Source: Neopestalotiopsis rosae (taxonomy: Eukaryota; Ascomycota; Sordariomycetes; Amphisphaeriales; Sporocadaceae). From it: a stretch of DNA of 64,000 bases. The number at the start of each line of letters is the position of its first letter. Position 1 is the stretch's first letter. The notes under the pieces are model-generated. The model saw only the letters and a list, made by a program, of their open reading frames with translations, had not been told where the DNA came from and ran no database searches. Both the position numbers and the translations under genes were made by a program. Where the stretch lies: the NCBI GenBank assembly GCA_023078685.1, contig JALGAS010000002.1:2356001-2420000 (forward strand). The letters are read 5' to 3'. Below are positions 48,861-59,057 of the stretch, piece by piece.

Positions 48861-49280
48861 ATGGAGGTATCAATATCTCATTCCTGAGTTCCTATGCTTA
48901 TTTCATCGACTCTGCAGTTGGGTTTTCACCACGACTAAAATTATTTGGTCGAAATTATTATTCGACCGATAATCAGCGCCCTAAAACCTCGCCTCACCGT
49001 CGTGCGCCCAAGATACCATCAATCCTTCATGATTTGCTAAGTGATCATCATGTGATAACACATCTTGCGGAACATCCAGACTCTGTCGAGATCGTGGCTA
49101 GGAATAGCCAGCTCATGTAGATCTGTCGAGCGAATACATCTGTATATCTGCAAGGAGATACGATTGTGAGAAATAACCGTTTTACTCATCGTCAGTGTCG
49201 GAGTTTATATATGGTAGGGCCGAGTAGTATTGTCGCTTGGGCGCCTTCGTTGTCGATTGTACTGTGGGAAGTCTTTCCAT
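48861..49280. other. Intergenic; nothing recognised
   Basis: 3' flank of the subtilisin gene. A plus-strand frame at 48857-49120 has no recognisable motif. Confidence 0.4.
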
Positions 49281-49755
49281 TCAGGAAACAAAAAGACTGC
49301 CAGGTCCGTCACCAGGAACATCACTGCGATCGCTTCCGCCTCCGCTCCGTTCCAAGGTCGCCTGACCTCCTTTGTCGTATCTGATCTTGATGCCATCGTA
49401 TTCGATCTCGACGCCACTACGAGCCTTGATGGTGTCGTCCTCATCATTGCTATTAGATCCACTTAACCTGGTTGTCTTGGGCTGCCGGGTGCGGCTTCCA
49501 CCGCGTGAGGCACGGGTCGATTGAGTCGAAATACCATACGCGCCATCCTCCAATTCGCCAAGGATTTCCGCGGTCAAAGGTGCTGCAGAACTCGCAACAT
49601 CATTTTGGTCGTCTTGAATCGTTGGAGTTTGCTCATCGCCTGGATAAATATCGATATGCCACTTCTCCGGAAGAAAGATGTGGAACGAATTTCCGTCCAG
49701 AGTGAAGAATTATATGCTTTTGGAGCTGGTCGATGCTTTCATGAGAGATATAGCA
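49281..49755 (-). pseudogene. Coding remnant downstream of the zinc-finger NLR-like gene
   Basis: A minus-strand frame with protein-like composition ends in a stop at 49281. It reads, with interruption at its beginning, DGNSFHIFLPEKWHIDIYPG, then an acidic Ser/Thr-rich linker and a basic Arg/Gly stretch, and ends with many Gly and Ser. A TAA lies in frame just before it. Another frame across 49680-49760 spells a C-x2-C-x12-H-x3-H finger (CVFCYISHESIDQLQKHIILH... truncated here) but is broken by a TAG. I could not connect these pieces to the gene ending at 49865 with good splice sites. They may be decayed 3' exons of that gene or part of a lost neighbour. Confidence 0.3.
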
Positions 49756-49864
49756 AAACACGCAGTACTAGTGATCGAGTATTACACGATGTCCATCAGG
49801 CAGTATGCATACGACATGGGAGCTAGTGAGGCGCGGCCCGGAGCTCTCTCCATGTTCGATGAAA

Positions 49865-52728
49865 CTAAAATTCTGGTGGTTCAGGCTCATACGAGATTCT
49901 ATACACTTCCAGCTTCTTGGGAAGCTGTGGCTGCTCCGGGGAGGCGATTATGATCGATCCTTCAACCGGGACTTTCGGCAAGCGCATGTGTTCGCCTGGG
50001 GTTGTATCATGGCGCAAAAAGTTACCCATCGGTATGGTGAGATTGTCAATTATGACAAGCCAGCGCTTTTTGGCCATGCCATTCGCTACCGCGAGTATGA
50101 CCTCGACGAGATCGCTACCGGGGGTGGCGTTCGCACGTACATCCATCAGGTCGGACATCTCAAGCAGCACGGTGGCAATCTGCTCAAAGACTCTATCCAG
50201 ATCTCCGATCCTCTTCACTGCGCCGAATTGGACATCGTTGAGATCTACATAAAATAGATGCGCTTTGGAACTAGATAGCTCAGGTGACGTCAAAGTCAAA
50301 TGGCTGATGACCGAAGATGTGAAATCGTTCGGCCCACCATCTAGAAGAGCGAGAAATCCATTCTTTTTCCTGGATACGAAATCTTCGAGTTTTGTGGAGG
50401 CTGTCGTGTAATTTTGCAAAGAGCCTTGGAGAGTTTTCGACCTCCCAATGGCGGAATCTTCGATCTCCTCGAGGCGCCCATGTCTCTTTTGCTGAATGTG
50501 ATCCAATAAATTCTGTGGGAGGCTCAAGTCAAAGTTCGGTTTATTGGCTGTCATAACATTAGCGAATTTTCGTAGCACAATACTATCGCAAAGTCCTTTG
50601 ACTTACGTAGTTTATTTTCCATGGGATTCTCTGTAGGTTTCTCTTCTGGGAGATCATTCAAGATTTCGAGTTGAACCTCAAATGGGCGAACCCAATCGCG
50701 AAGTATCCAAAAAATGTCCATGGTCTCTATATCCGGAGTTGACTTTGTCGGACAATAGCTGGTCGCTTCTCGAGCCATCATTCGCAGTCGGTCAATCCTA
50801 TCTGGAAATTTTTCTCTTAATCGATCATAATTCTTGAGGAATATAGCAGCCCGGACTCTTATAGGCTCCATTAGTTCTTGAACCCAGTTGATGTTTGTCA
50901 TTTTATCCGGATTTGTAGTGGTCCAGAGAAGTCCTAAACTCATTATCTCGATACAATTGTTTAAGTCTTGTTGAAGTGACGCGCGTGTCATCACAGGTGG
51001 CGCTTCTTCGTCTCGATCGGCGGAGTCGGTGTATGTACTCGAGCGACCAACTGTGTTATCGGAAATTGAGCCATCGGTGCCACGATCAGCGCGTGATGGG
51101 AGGCTGCGCAAGGCAAACTCATGCAGATGCTGAAGAATGTGTTGGTCAATTGTCGTCTGTATTCCAGTGGGCGTGTACGCGCAGAGCGGACAGGACACGG
51201 CCTGGATCACCTGGCGCTCGCTAAAACGAGCTAGAGATGGAAGTTGCTGCACAAGCACTGAGCCACCATGAGATTGCTGCATATGTTGTTGCCACTCGAT
51301 TGGGGACTCAAATACGTAGGAGTCGATCTCGCTGGCTTTGGGGAGGCAGAGATCACATGCCCACATCGTTCTCGCGTGGTGTTCTTGGACGTGGCTGATT
51401 AATTCCTCCGAGGTCAAGTACATTTCATCTGCCGAGGGGCACTGTTCGTAAATACACATATACGGCAGGATATCCTGTGCCACGTGGCCTCTGGCCATCG
51501 GATTAGCTTCAAAACCTCATCGATTCTTGAGGAGCATGGCAAATTACCTCCATCTCGAGCTGGAATTCTTGTACTCGGCCGGCAGCATGTCGGCACAGTA
51601 AGGGCATTGAATGAAGTTATCTGAGATTGGCTTGGGGCACTTAGGATATTCCTGATTGCTGGCAATCTTGGTGACTTTGGTCATGACTGAAGGCGCTGCT
51701 TTGGGCGGTGCCAGTTGCAAGCCCAGTTGGGGACCAATCTCTGTCGCAGTTCTCGCGATACTCTCTACTTTGGATTGAGCACTAGACCTGACGGTGCCGC
51801 CCGCGTTTGACTGCGCTGCTTTGCTGTGTGGTGTTGGCATTGGTTCCAGCGCTTTTATCTCTGGCACAACAAATTTACGGTCGTGCATCGGATCCTTCAG
51901 CCCGTCCTTGCCTTGCGGCTTCGCCGATCGCATATTCCTCGTGGCCTCCATAATTCTATTTCTTCGCAAGATGTTGCCGTGGATAAAACGCTTTTGCACT
52001 GGCGTGAGTATACCGGGACTCATCTTGTCTTGGAAAACGTCGAAATCAGTCAGGTCGCGGACGTCAAATTTGATGCTTCGAATCAAAATCATGTTCGTCA
52101 TGTGTTCTTTGAAGTCGGCGAATTCCGGCTCCCTAAGCGCAAGAGCCGAGTCTGCTCGTTGAAATCGGAATTTGGTTCCTGATCTCCGGATCATGGATGA
52201 AAAACGTGCGAGCTGGGCGATAATCGTCTTAATATTGTACATCTGTAGAGAAAACAACCCTTCTTCAGAGTTCCAGGTCTCAGCCTCAGACTTTGCTTCA
52301 TCGTCGGAGAAGTCGATGAAATCAAAGTCCTGGTCACTCTGTTCGTCGAGTTCCGATGGACCGACGTCACTGGTAGCCTCTGACGAAAGCTTCTCGTCTG
52401 CACGACAGGTCAATACCTTGAGTCGCAAAAATTTTATTTTTTCTTCTTTTTGAGGCAAACCCTTACCGATTTTGATACAGTCTTCGAGATCTTCCGCCAA
52501 ACCGCCCAGCAAGGCGAGAATAATCCCTTTGACATCGTGTCGAAGTAGCACACGATAGTCGAGCGACGATTTGCCAGAGCTTAGAGCCTGCAGGCCATAT
52601 GCCCAAATATTGAACTCTCCGCGGCGCATCTCGAACCATGCCATATGGTCGCTGTGCGTCAGAGACAAGCACTGCGTGAAGAGTTGTTGGCAGGCTGCAG
52701 CCCGCGCACGGATCGTGCCGTCCGACAT
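49865..52728 (-). CDS. C2H2-finger protein with degenerate NB-ARC-like C-terminus
   Basis: Predicted intracellular protein of the fungal zinc-finger/STAND group. Four exons give 892 residues: 52467-52728, 51548-52397, 50607-51490 and 49865-50547. Residues 1-90 are the common N-terminal helical module of this group (CQQLFTQCLSLTH, FNIWAYGLQALSSGKSSLDYR). An acidic linker follows. From about 350 come C2H2-like fingers: CPYCADMLP, then GHVAQDILPYMCIYEQC, CDLCLPKASE and SCPLCAYTP with the paired histidines. The last exon resembles an NB-ARC start, but the P-loop position reads LLDGGPNDFTSS near 733-743, without the GxGGxGK pattern. A Walker B-like RWLVIIDNL follows. The protein stops soon after, with no TPR or ankyrin array, so it looks truncated or signalling-dead. 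The 69-base first intron is a multiple of three and free of stops, so its retention would also give a full protein. It is transcribed away from the gasdermin-like gene. Confidence 0.75.
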
Positions 52729-53104
52729 CGCCGCCCAGAAACGAAGCCTGACGTGATCGATGCAGCATCAATTATAGAGCACCAACGTCCATCAAGACTG
52801 ACTGGAACCCTTCGCCTTGAATTTTAATTACGACAGACGTTGTTGACTATCCAACCCATTGGCCCCTTCTTGGAAATTAGATCCATGAAGGAGTTAACGC
52901 CAAGGGCCTGGGGATATTCTGCCGCCCGGCCGATCTGCAGCGTGATATTCTTGGTGGATCTTTCTCGGCTTGCTACCCAATGATGTTGCACGACGGGCGA
53001 ACCCCTCTTCGTGATATCAAGTCAGGCAGCCGACAAATGAAGAGAAATTTGGACTTTTGTATACATTGCGATAGGCTCTGGTGAAACTCAAGAATTACTC
53101 AATT
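52729..53104. promoter_or_regulatory. Shared divergent promoter region
   Basis: 376 bases separate the start of the zinc-finger NLR-like gene (minus) from the start of the gasdermin-like gene (plus), so both promoters must lie here. CCAAT-type motifs are present in inverted orientation at 52858-52862 (ATTGG) and in forward orientation at 52977-52981. A TATA-like TGTATACA occurs at about 53059. These short motifs are common by chance, so only the shared location is well supported. Confidence 0.45.
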
Positions 53105-54030
53105 ATGACTTCAAAATGCTGGTTTGTTCTTCGCCATCACCACTACCCGCCGCCAACCTTTAACAAGAGCGGATCTAAACAGACAGGGGGGCCGCTGCGC
53201 CTGGGGCACATAATCCCCGATCTTCAGCACCTGGACAATGTTATCAACACCAGGAATGGCCCGCTGGAAACCCCGCCCGACATGCCCATATACTCGACCA
53301 AGAGTTGGAATCTGACCTGGAACATCGATCACGTCCGAGATTGGAACTTATCAGTCAATGCCGGCGTTCCTATAGCGGCGGCGGCTGGTATTACGATAAA
53401 GGCCGGTGCAGGTGTCGCTTTCCAGCACACTGTGCAGAATTTCTGGGAGTTTGAGTCCCTGGACACGTATATCATTCAGCCGATAAGCGAATATGTGGAG
53501 GACTCTCTTGAAGACGAACAGGTCGCATCCTATCTGCATAAACATAAACGCATTATTACGCCGTCGGTATTTATGATCACAGGATTAATCATTGCCAGGG
53601 GAGCAAGCGTCAAGAGTTCAATGACAGATGGTACCGATATATATGGTGGACCAGGAGTGTAGGCACACCCATTTCAATACGGTAGTATACTCGCTGACAA
53701 AAACTCAGTGAGCTGCCCACAATTGTCGAGCTTGGGTCAGAAATAGGAAAAAAGAATGAGATAGCGCTCTCTTCTACAGCGAAGCGAGTGAGTGATTTCG
53801 TTTGGGCAGTGAGACTCGCCAAGATTTCAAAGGGACTGCTCGATCGTACCTGGTCGCACCAAACATTCGCCAAGGGAGCCATCTTTGGATTGGATGACGA
53901 ACAAGATCAAGATGAACTGATTCGACATACCATGAGAAAAGAAGGACTGGGAGACGATTTCTATTTGAACCTTGAGGACGATGGAACAACGTTCGTGGTA
54001 CAATCAAGTGGCTGGTGTACCGACCAATGA
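53105..54030 (+). CDS. Fungal gasdermin-like protein (RCD-1/HET-Q1 type), putative pore-forming cell-death effector
   Basis: Probable membrane-pore-forming executor of regulated cell death. Two exons, 53105-53658 and 53709-54030, give 291 residues; the donor is GTAGGC at 53659 and the acceptor CTCAG, and the frame is kept. The start is the ATG at 53105, since the open frame before it begins with GTG only. I assign the family from memory of its conserved phrases: LRHHHYPPPTF at 9-19, LRLGHIIPDLQHLDNVIN at 31-48, alternating small and hydrophobic residues at 86-110 (PIAAAAGITIKAGAGVAF), FMITGLIIARGA at 156-167, and SDFVWAVRLAKISKGLLD at 213-230. The length (about 250-290) fits. There is no signal peptide. 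The C-terminal 45 residues are acidic and follow FGLDDEQDQDE, a plausible place for protease cleavage as described for HET-Q1. The nearby intact S8 protease gene supports this reading. I could not run a profile or structure search. Confidence 0.7.
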
Positions 54031-55363
54031 GGAGACCAATATTATACTCATCTACTGCCAACTTGTAATTCTTCTGACTTTGTACCAGTTGGTATATGAC
54101 ATCTATCCCTGTCGATTTATCAATTTGTTCCATTCCTCACGGGCTGCAGCGAACAGAAATCTCCCTCTTTAGATGATGCAATAACATCTCGATTGGCCAT
54201 CCATGATAACAAGTGTTATAAAATAATGCACATCTAGTCCCATCTTCAATTCCAGGGCTACATGTCATTTTGCAATCCGCTGAGCCACAGGACCACTTAC
54301 TCCGATTTCCTATCCAGGCGCAACAAAAGGTTTCTGAAATCTAATACTACTGGCGCGGTGGCTGCTAGAGCACAAGTCTGCCCATATCCCCGCTAATTTG
54401 ATTGTGCCAAATTGGACCTCACATCTGCTTCTCTATTACGAATGTACATTATGATAATGATCAAGGCTATATTAGCTCAATGGGACGTGACATCAAGATA
54501 GCAGCCAAGACATGGAGTCAGACGCAGTAGCTCCAGCAGGATGATGCACCGTTTTTTTTTTTTTTTTTTTTTTTTTGATTTGTCTTTTTGTGAATTATCC
54601 TCTATGTCGGTTTCGACTTTCCGCAAAGTTGCCGAAGGATCATTGTACCAAAGCCTGAAAGCCTGAATCTGGTGTCAAGATACCTTATATAAGGAATGTG
54701 AAGTTTCCCCTGACTTCCAATCTCCCATTTTCGCCAATAGAGGCCAAGGCGCCCGACATTGCACACTCTAGGGCCTTCTTTAGATTCAATAACATTTAAG
54801 AACCATTTTCCGCGCAGCGGAAACTAAAGTCCAGTGTCTGGGTTCGAGCTCAGCTTTAGATAGAACTTTTCGAAATTGTTGCCAATACATCAGCGAGAGT
54901 TTGGAAATGATTCTTAGGACTTCCCGCCATAATCGTTACTGATGTCCAGTATCCACGACTAGGTCGGGCCGGACACGCGCTCGTGCGATCTCGTGCGAGC
55001 TTGCACCTGTCATTTTCCCCTCGGGCCTGTGCATATGAAATTTCTAGCTTCAGCTGAAGGCTTAGGTTCGAAACGGTATTAGGATTATTAAATTTCCAAC
55101 TTTGAAGTCTCCCAAAATAGCAAAATGTTTCCCAGCCAGGGATTCACCGTATAGACTCATACTCATGTAGGGATTCAAGCCATTTTCTCAAGGCTTGGTT
55201 TTGATAAGTTAGACGACTGGGCAGAGCCGCGCTCATGCCCCTCTTCCAGTTTAGCATCGCAAACGCTTTAAGAACGACTAATAAGACAGAACAATTGTTC
55301 CTGGGCGGACCCTATTGCTCCAGCAATACCCGCGTACCCAGTTGGACAGACAGTCTATCAAAA
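54031..55363. other. Intergenic between gasdermin-like and GFA-domain genes
   Basis: Contains a 25-T homopolymer and otherwise no recognised element. The motif GGTTCGAGCTC near 54841 resembles a tRNA B-box, but the flanking bases do not form the expected stem, so no tRNA is called. The in-frame ATG at 55235 could extend the downstream gene by 43 residues. Confidence 0.45.
54552..54576. repeat. Homopolymer of 25 T
   Basis: Uninterrupted run of 25 thymines, the same length as the run at 12740-12764. No associated retroelement sequence is seen on either side. Confidence 0.9.
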
Positions 55364-56314
55364 ATGTCTTCTGCCTCACAAACATTCACAGCAGCCTGTC
55401 AGTGTGGCGCTGCCAAGCATAATGTCACGATACCGGATGCATCTTCTCCTGTGCCAGCTGTCTTTTGCCATTGCGACTCGTGCCGGCACATGAGCGGCTG
55501 TCTGTGCCTTACCAGCATTGCCCTGCCTCCAGATGTTTCGCCACAAGCAGGCTTGCTCAACAAATTGACAGCGTTTGAATTCTCAAAGAACCAAATCAAC
55601 CACTACTTTTGCCCGACATGCGGAATGCACATGGTGGCTCGGGTTCTGCCTAGACCAGGAAAGGACTGGGAAGAGTTATGGTTCTTCATGTGTGGCACGA
55701 TACAAGACATGCTGTTGGTTTACCAACCGCGCCATGAATTCCTCGTCGACACAATAGATGGAGGCATTGCCAAATTTATATCAGTTGATCACGGCAGACC
55801 AGTTGAGCGTTGGGCGCAGCGTCCCGAAGACGGCCAGCAGCTCCCGCCGAAGTGGTCGTCTCGGTCTGACCTGGCTGCGTCATCGCCGCCGGATAGGACG
55901 CTGCACGCCCACTGCAAATGCCGTGGTGTCGAGTTCTGGATCACCCGTCTACTTGATTCTTTCAAGTATGCTGCAACAATTTGCGCCTGCGATCCGTGTC
56001 GTCTGAGTAGTGGCATGGACTCCCGCGTCGTAGGTTTGGCGCAGATTCCCATTCAGAACATTAGCCTGGACAGAGAAGGATCCATTCCCTGCCCGGAGGA
56101 CTTTATATTCGGTACAATGAAAAAGTACCAGTCCGGCTCGGATGAGGAGAGAGGATTCTGCGCCACGTGTGGTGCCAATATCCATGTTCATGGGCACGAA
56201 CCGGGCACCCTCCAGATTGCTGTCGGTCTTTTTGTTTCTCGTGAAGGGGCGCGGGCAGAAGATTGGCTAGCATGGAAAGGTCTAGCTCAAGTCACCGATA
56301 CTCAATATGAATGA
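55364..56314 (+). CDS. Protein with two GFA (CENP-V/glutathione-formaldehyde-activating) zinc domains
   Basis: Predicted zinc protein of the GFA/CENP-V family; many members are annotated as glutathione-dependent formaldehyde-activating enzymes without direct proof. Single exon. From the ATG at 55364 the product has 316 residues; an upstream in-frame ATG at 55235 would give 359, but the extension has no family similarity and the usual opening is reached at MSSASQTFTAACQCGA. The first domain has ACQCGA, CHCDSCRHMSG and CPTCGMHM. The second domain has HCKCRG, CACDPCRLSSG and CATCGANIHVHG. So both domains keep the CxC, CxxC and CxxC zinc ligands. The duplication within one chain is common in fungi. 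There is no targeting signal. The gene has no functional link that I can see to the cell-death genes on its left. Confidence 0.85.
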   Translation: MSSASQTFTAACQCGAAKHNVTIPDASSPVPAVFCHCDSCRHMSGCLCLTSIALPPDVSPQAGLLNKLTAFEFSKNQINHYFCPTCGMHMVARVLPRPGKDWEELWFFMCGTIQDMLLVYQPRHEFLVDTIDGGIAKFISVDHGRPVERWAQRPEDGQQLPPKWSSRSDLAASSPPDRTLHAHCKCRGVEFWITRLLDSFKYAATICACDPCRLSSGMDSRVVGLAQIPIQNISLDREGSIPCPEDFIFGTMKKYQSGSDEERGFCATCGANIHVHGHEPGTLQIAVGLFVSREGARAEDWLAWKGLAQVTDTQYE

Positions 56315-56883
56315 GAGACTGCTTCATCAGTTGGGCAGGAGGGAGTGTGCCAGGAACCTCCGATGAGTGAGGTTCTTCCCCAGGTAGGCACCTACCCAGT
56401 ATTGGTCATGTGATACACTGACCGACTTTAGTGTAGGTTGATTGGGCTGAGGTCACATCACTATTATGGTAGCTGCAGCAGGATGGGTTATCACTGCTCT
56501 CTCCCCAGCCTTTTAAGAATTGAAAGAAATGAACACCCGCAAATAATCTCGTGTAGCTCAAATTTCTTCTATTATCAACCACAATAGCTCTCTGCTCAAT
56601 CATCTGAGGAGTAGCGTACCCCCAAACGTTGCGCCTTTGACCGAAGATTTTAAAAGCCACCACATGATAGAGCGACCAAATACATTTGAGCCACTTATTG
56701 AGAAGCATATAGACTACCTTGAAACTCAAGACCGGCACTATCGCGTGGGATGAGGAAGGTGAGTGTACTCCAAGATTGCGCAGAACAAGACTAACACAAA
56801 TTCAGGTTGACTCAGGCGAGCCTCAGATTGGTGCCACGACTTTGGCTCGAAGCTTTCGACAAACGCCACTGCGACTTATTTGA
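56315..56883. other. Intergenic with possible decayed retroelement sequence
   Basis: Lies directly left of the gypsy integrase relic. Frames on both strands are short and show no domain. It may be part of the same decayed element, but no LTR is recognised. Confidence 0.35.
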
Positions 56884-57189
56884 TTGCGCGTAGTCATTGC
56901 TATTGCTACGGTGCTCACAGCAAGCATTCTAGAGGAGCGCTTGTGCGTCGACGATGTGAAGTGCGAGCTGTTGCGGCTCATTGCAGCTGACACGTGCAAA
57001 GTGATCACACTTGGGGAAGCGGTCAACACACCCACCATTCCTTTTGACACAATAGCTGCGGACTTTATCGTCGCACTGCCAGGGGCGCCGTCGGAAGGAT
57101 CGCTGTGGAATTTGCCCAAATTCAAACTCTTTGATGCAGGCCTGACGGTGACATGCAAGTTCGTCCGGGAACGACGACTTTGGCCGTAG
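56884..57189 (+). mobile_element. Ty3/gypsy retrotransposon integrase relic
   Basis: A plus-strand frame of about 100 codons ends in the phrase NTPTIPFDTIAADFIVALPG followed by APSEG and LTVTCKFVRERR. This matches the integrase core start of fungal Ty3/gypsy elements, where the first catalytic Asp lies in the DFIVALP motif and is followed by the TVTCKFSKR strand. The frame stops right after, and the rest of the integrase, the reverse transcriptase and the LTRs are missing here. It is therefore a fragment with no activity. The N-terminal part of the frame is diverged; a zinc-binding HHCC domain is not visible. Confidence 0.75.
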
Positions 57190-57415
57190 ATTATTAAGAT
57201 CAGCGACTGGAAAAGATTGACCCCAAGGAGGTAACGGAAAAAGAGGGAAATTCTGGCTTAATATTCCATAGAGAATTTATAAACACCGCATCATCTCACA
57301 TCAGCATGCAGGCGCTCTGTCTACCGCTTTCTTCCTCCTCGCAATCCTTGATCAGACGATAAATCGTCGTGAATTCGATTTCCTCTGTCTGGTCCTCGTG
57401 GTCCCCCCGCCTGTT

Positions 57416-59057
57416 CTATAGACGTGGCGCCGTCCACTCTTCTCGTCGAAGACGGACCAGCCAGGACAGCTTGTGAAGAAACGAAACCTGCCGTTCCTTT
57501 TGGAATCCTTCATTTTGTAACAGCTCAATGAATCTAGTGATAAATGTTAGCATTATCATCACGGTCTTCGGTGCTAGGAACGTACCTCTTATTGTCAACC
57601 CTTGGCTCGAGGCAAATACTCGCGGTCCTGAGATCCGAGTGCCAAATCCACTGAGCCAAACTTGACATCCATTGAGGAACAAGGCCCCTAGCCCACTCCT
57701 CGCCGATAAACACATGAATACCTCTGTCAAAGTCGTCTGCCTTGACACGCTTCCCCAGGATATCTTCCTTGACCCAGTATATCTCAAAGTAGCCAAACGG
57801 CTCGCCGTCCCACAGTCCAATAGCTGGGAAAGAGTGCTTAGACTTCAAAGCATTGGACAAAAAGTCGCATTGGTATTTGCCCCAGAACTTGGAGACTCGT
57901 GGTTTGCCCATCCACGTCTCCAGCAAAGCTGCATCGGAGAGTTTGGTCAGATCAGCATGCTCTGGGGCGCCCTCGTGACTTTTGGGGCCTAAGTATGGCA
58001 CTGGGTCTGGGGAAGCCGAGGCGACGCGGAACGATATATATTTGCCTACACTGGGAACATATCTCGTGTAGAAGATCTCGCCCATCCGCGGTGGCTTTGA
58101 GCGTAGAGGATGCCGCGTGCCGTTGGTCTCCACGTATTGGAGGGGCGGTGGTGGATAGTACGTAGGCATGTGTGACGCCGAAAAGTACGGCGTGAGAGGG
58201 TATATTGGCGGGTGTGTAAGAGACATTGGAGTTGGGCCTCCAGGTACATCAGCAGAGAGGAATCCGTTGGCCGAAAGATGCGAAGAGTGGCCCCTCCAGC
58301 TGGGTTCGTTTCTCATTGGGGATGTGGCCCTGCTACTGTCGATGGGAGAGCCGGGACGCGGGGAGCCATGTCGCTTGGGCTCCAAGGTGAAGAGAAATAC
58401 CCCAAAGGGGATCTGCCAGAAAGCTCGCTGCGACACAAACATGTGGTCCCAGCCCTCTGTATTCTCGTCCAAGCTTGTGCCGACGGAAGTATCCATGGTC
58501 GAGATGAGACCCATCCTCTCCAGCTTCGGGATCATATTCCGAGAATGGAGGACGCCCTCTCGCTTGATCCGGATGCGCCAATCGCCCTTTGGTCTCGCTT
58601 CAGGTGGCGTGTGCCGAGATTGTTCTGTTTCGAGGTGTGTAGATGGCTCAGGCTGTTGAAAATACCAGTAGAGAGTAATATAGAGCATGAGAGCTACCTG
58701 GCGGGAAGGGCTCTTGGCAGGCTCAAAGTCCTCCGATGACGGCGTCACGATACTAGAGATGAAGACGGTATCATTTTGAAGAGTCGGCTGTCTGAAGGCG
58801 TGTACACGAGATCTCGTGGGCGACTGCGGCTCCTCGTCGCCTTCGCCTTGAGTCTCAGACGAGTTTGTGCCATTAGCATTCTGTTGCGACCCGGCGTCCA
58901 CCTCATCCTCCGTATGTAGCACGACTGTCCATCCTGGCGGGAATGGCGATGGTGCACGGCCAAGGTTCATATCATTTGACTTGAACTGCAAGCCCGAGAA
59001 GACGGGCTGCACTGTAAAAGTCTGACCATCAGGTAGATGAATGATCGACGGCGCCAT
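57416..59057 (-). CDS. Siderophore biosynthesis N-acyltransferase (SidF/SidL-like)
   Basis: Predicted GNAT-fold acyl-CoA acyltransferase that acylates N5-hydroxyornithine during hydroxamate siderophore synthesis. Two exons, 57586-59057 and 57416-57533, give 529 residues from the ATG at 59057; an in-frame ATG at 59078 lies seven codons upstream. The N-terminus IIHLPDGQTFTVQPVFSGL and the long Ser/Pro-rich linkers are typical of the fungal family. The catalytic acyltransferase part is at the C-terminus: LSDAALLETWMGKPRVSKFWG, AIGLWDGEPFGYFEIYWVKED, FDRGIHVFIGEEWARG and the acetyl-CoA-binding-region strand RTASICLEPRVDNKR, which continues across the intron into FIELLQNEGFQKERQ. The intron near the end keeps the frame, and without it the protein would end in an unrelated tail. 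The sequence alone does not tell me whether the acyl donor is acetyl-CoA (SidL) or anhydromevalonyl-CoA (SidF). No peptide synthetase for a siderophore is in the window. Confidence 0.85.

Noticed and set aside
49678..49953. A 91-codon plus-strand frame with helical, protein-like composition
   Set aside because: It is antisense to the end of the zinc-finger NLR-like gene and to the remnant next to it, has no conserved motif I recognise, and no supporting neighbouring exons.
54841..54856. tRNA-like motif GGTTCGAGCTC
   Set aside because: The five bases on each side do not pair as a T arm, and no A box lies upstream at the right distance.
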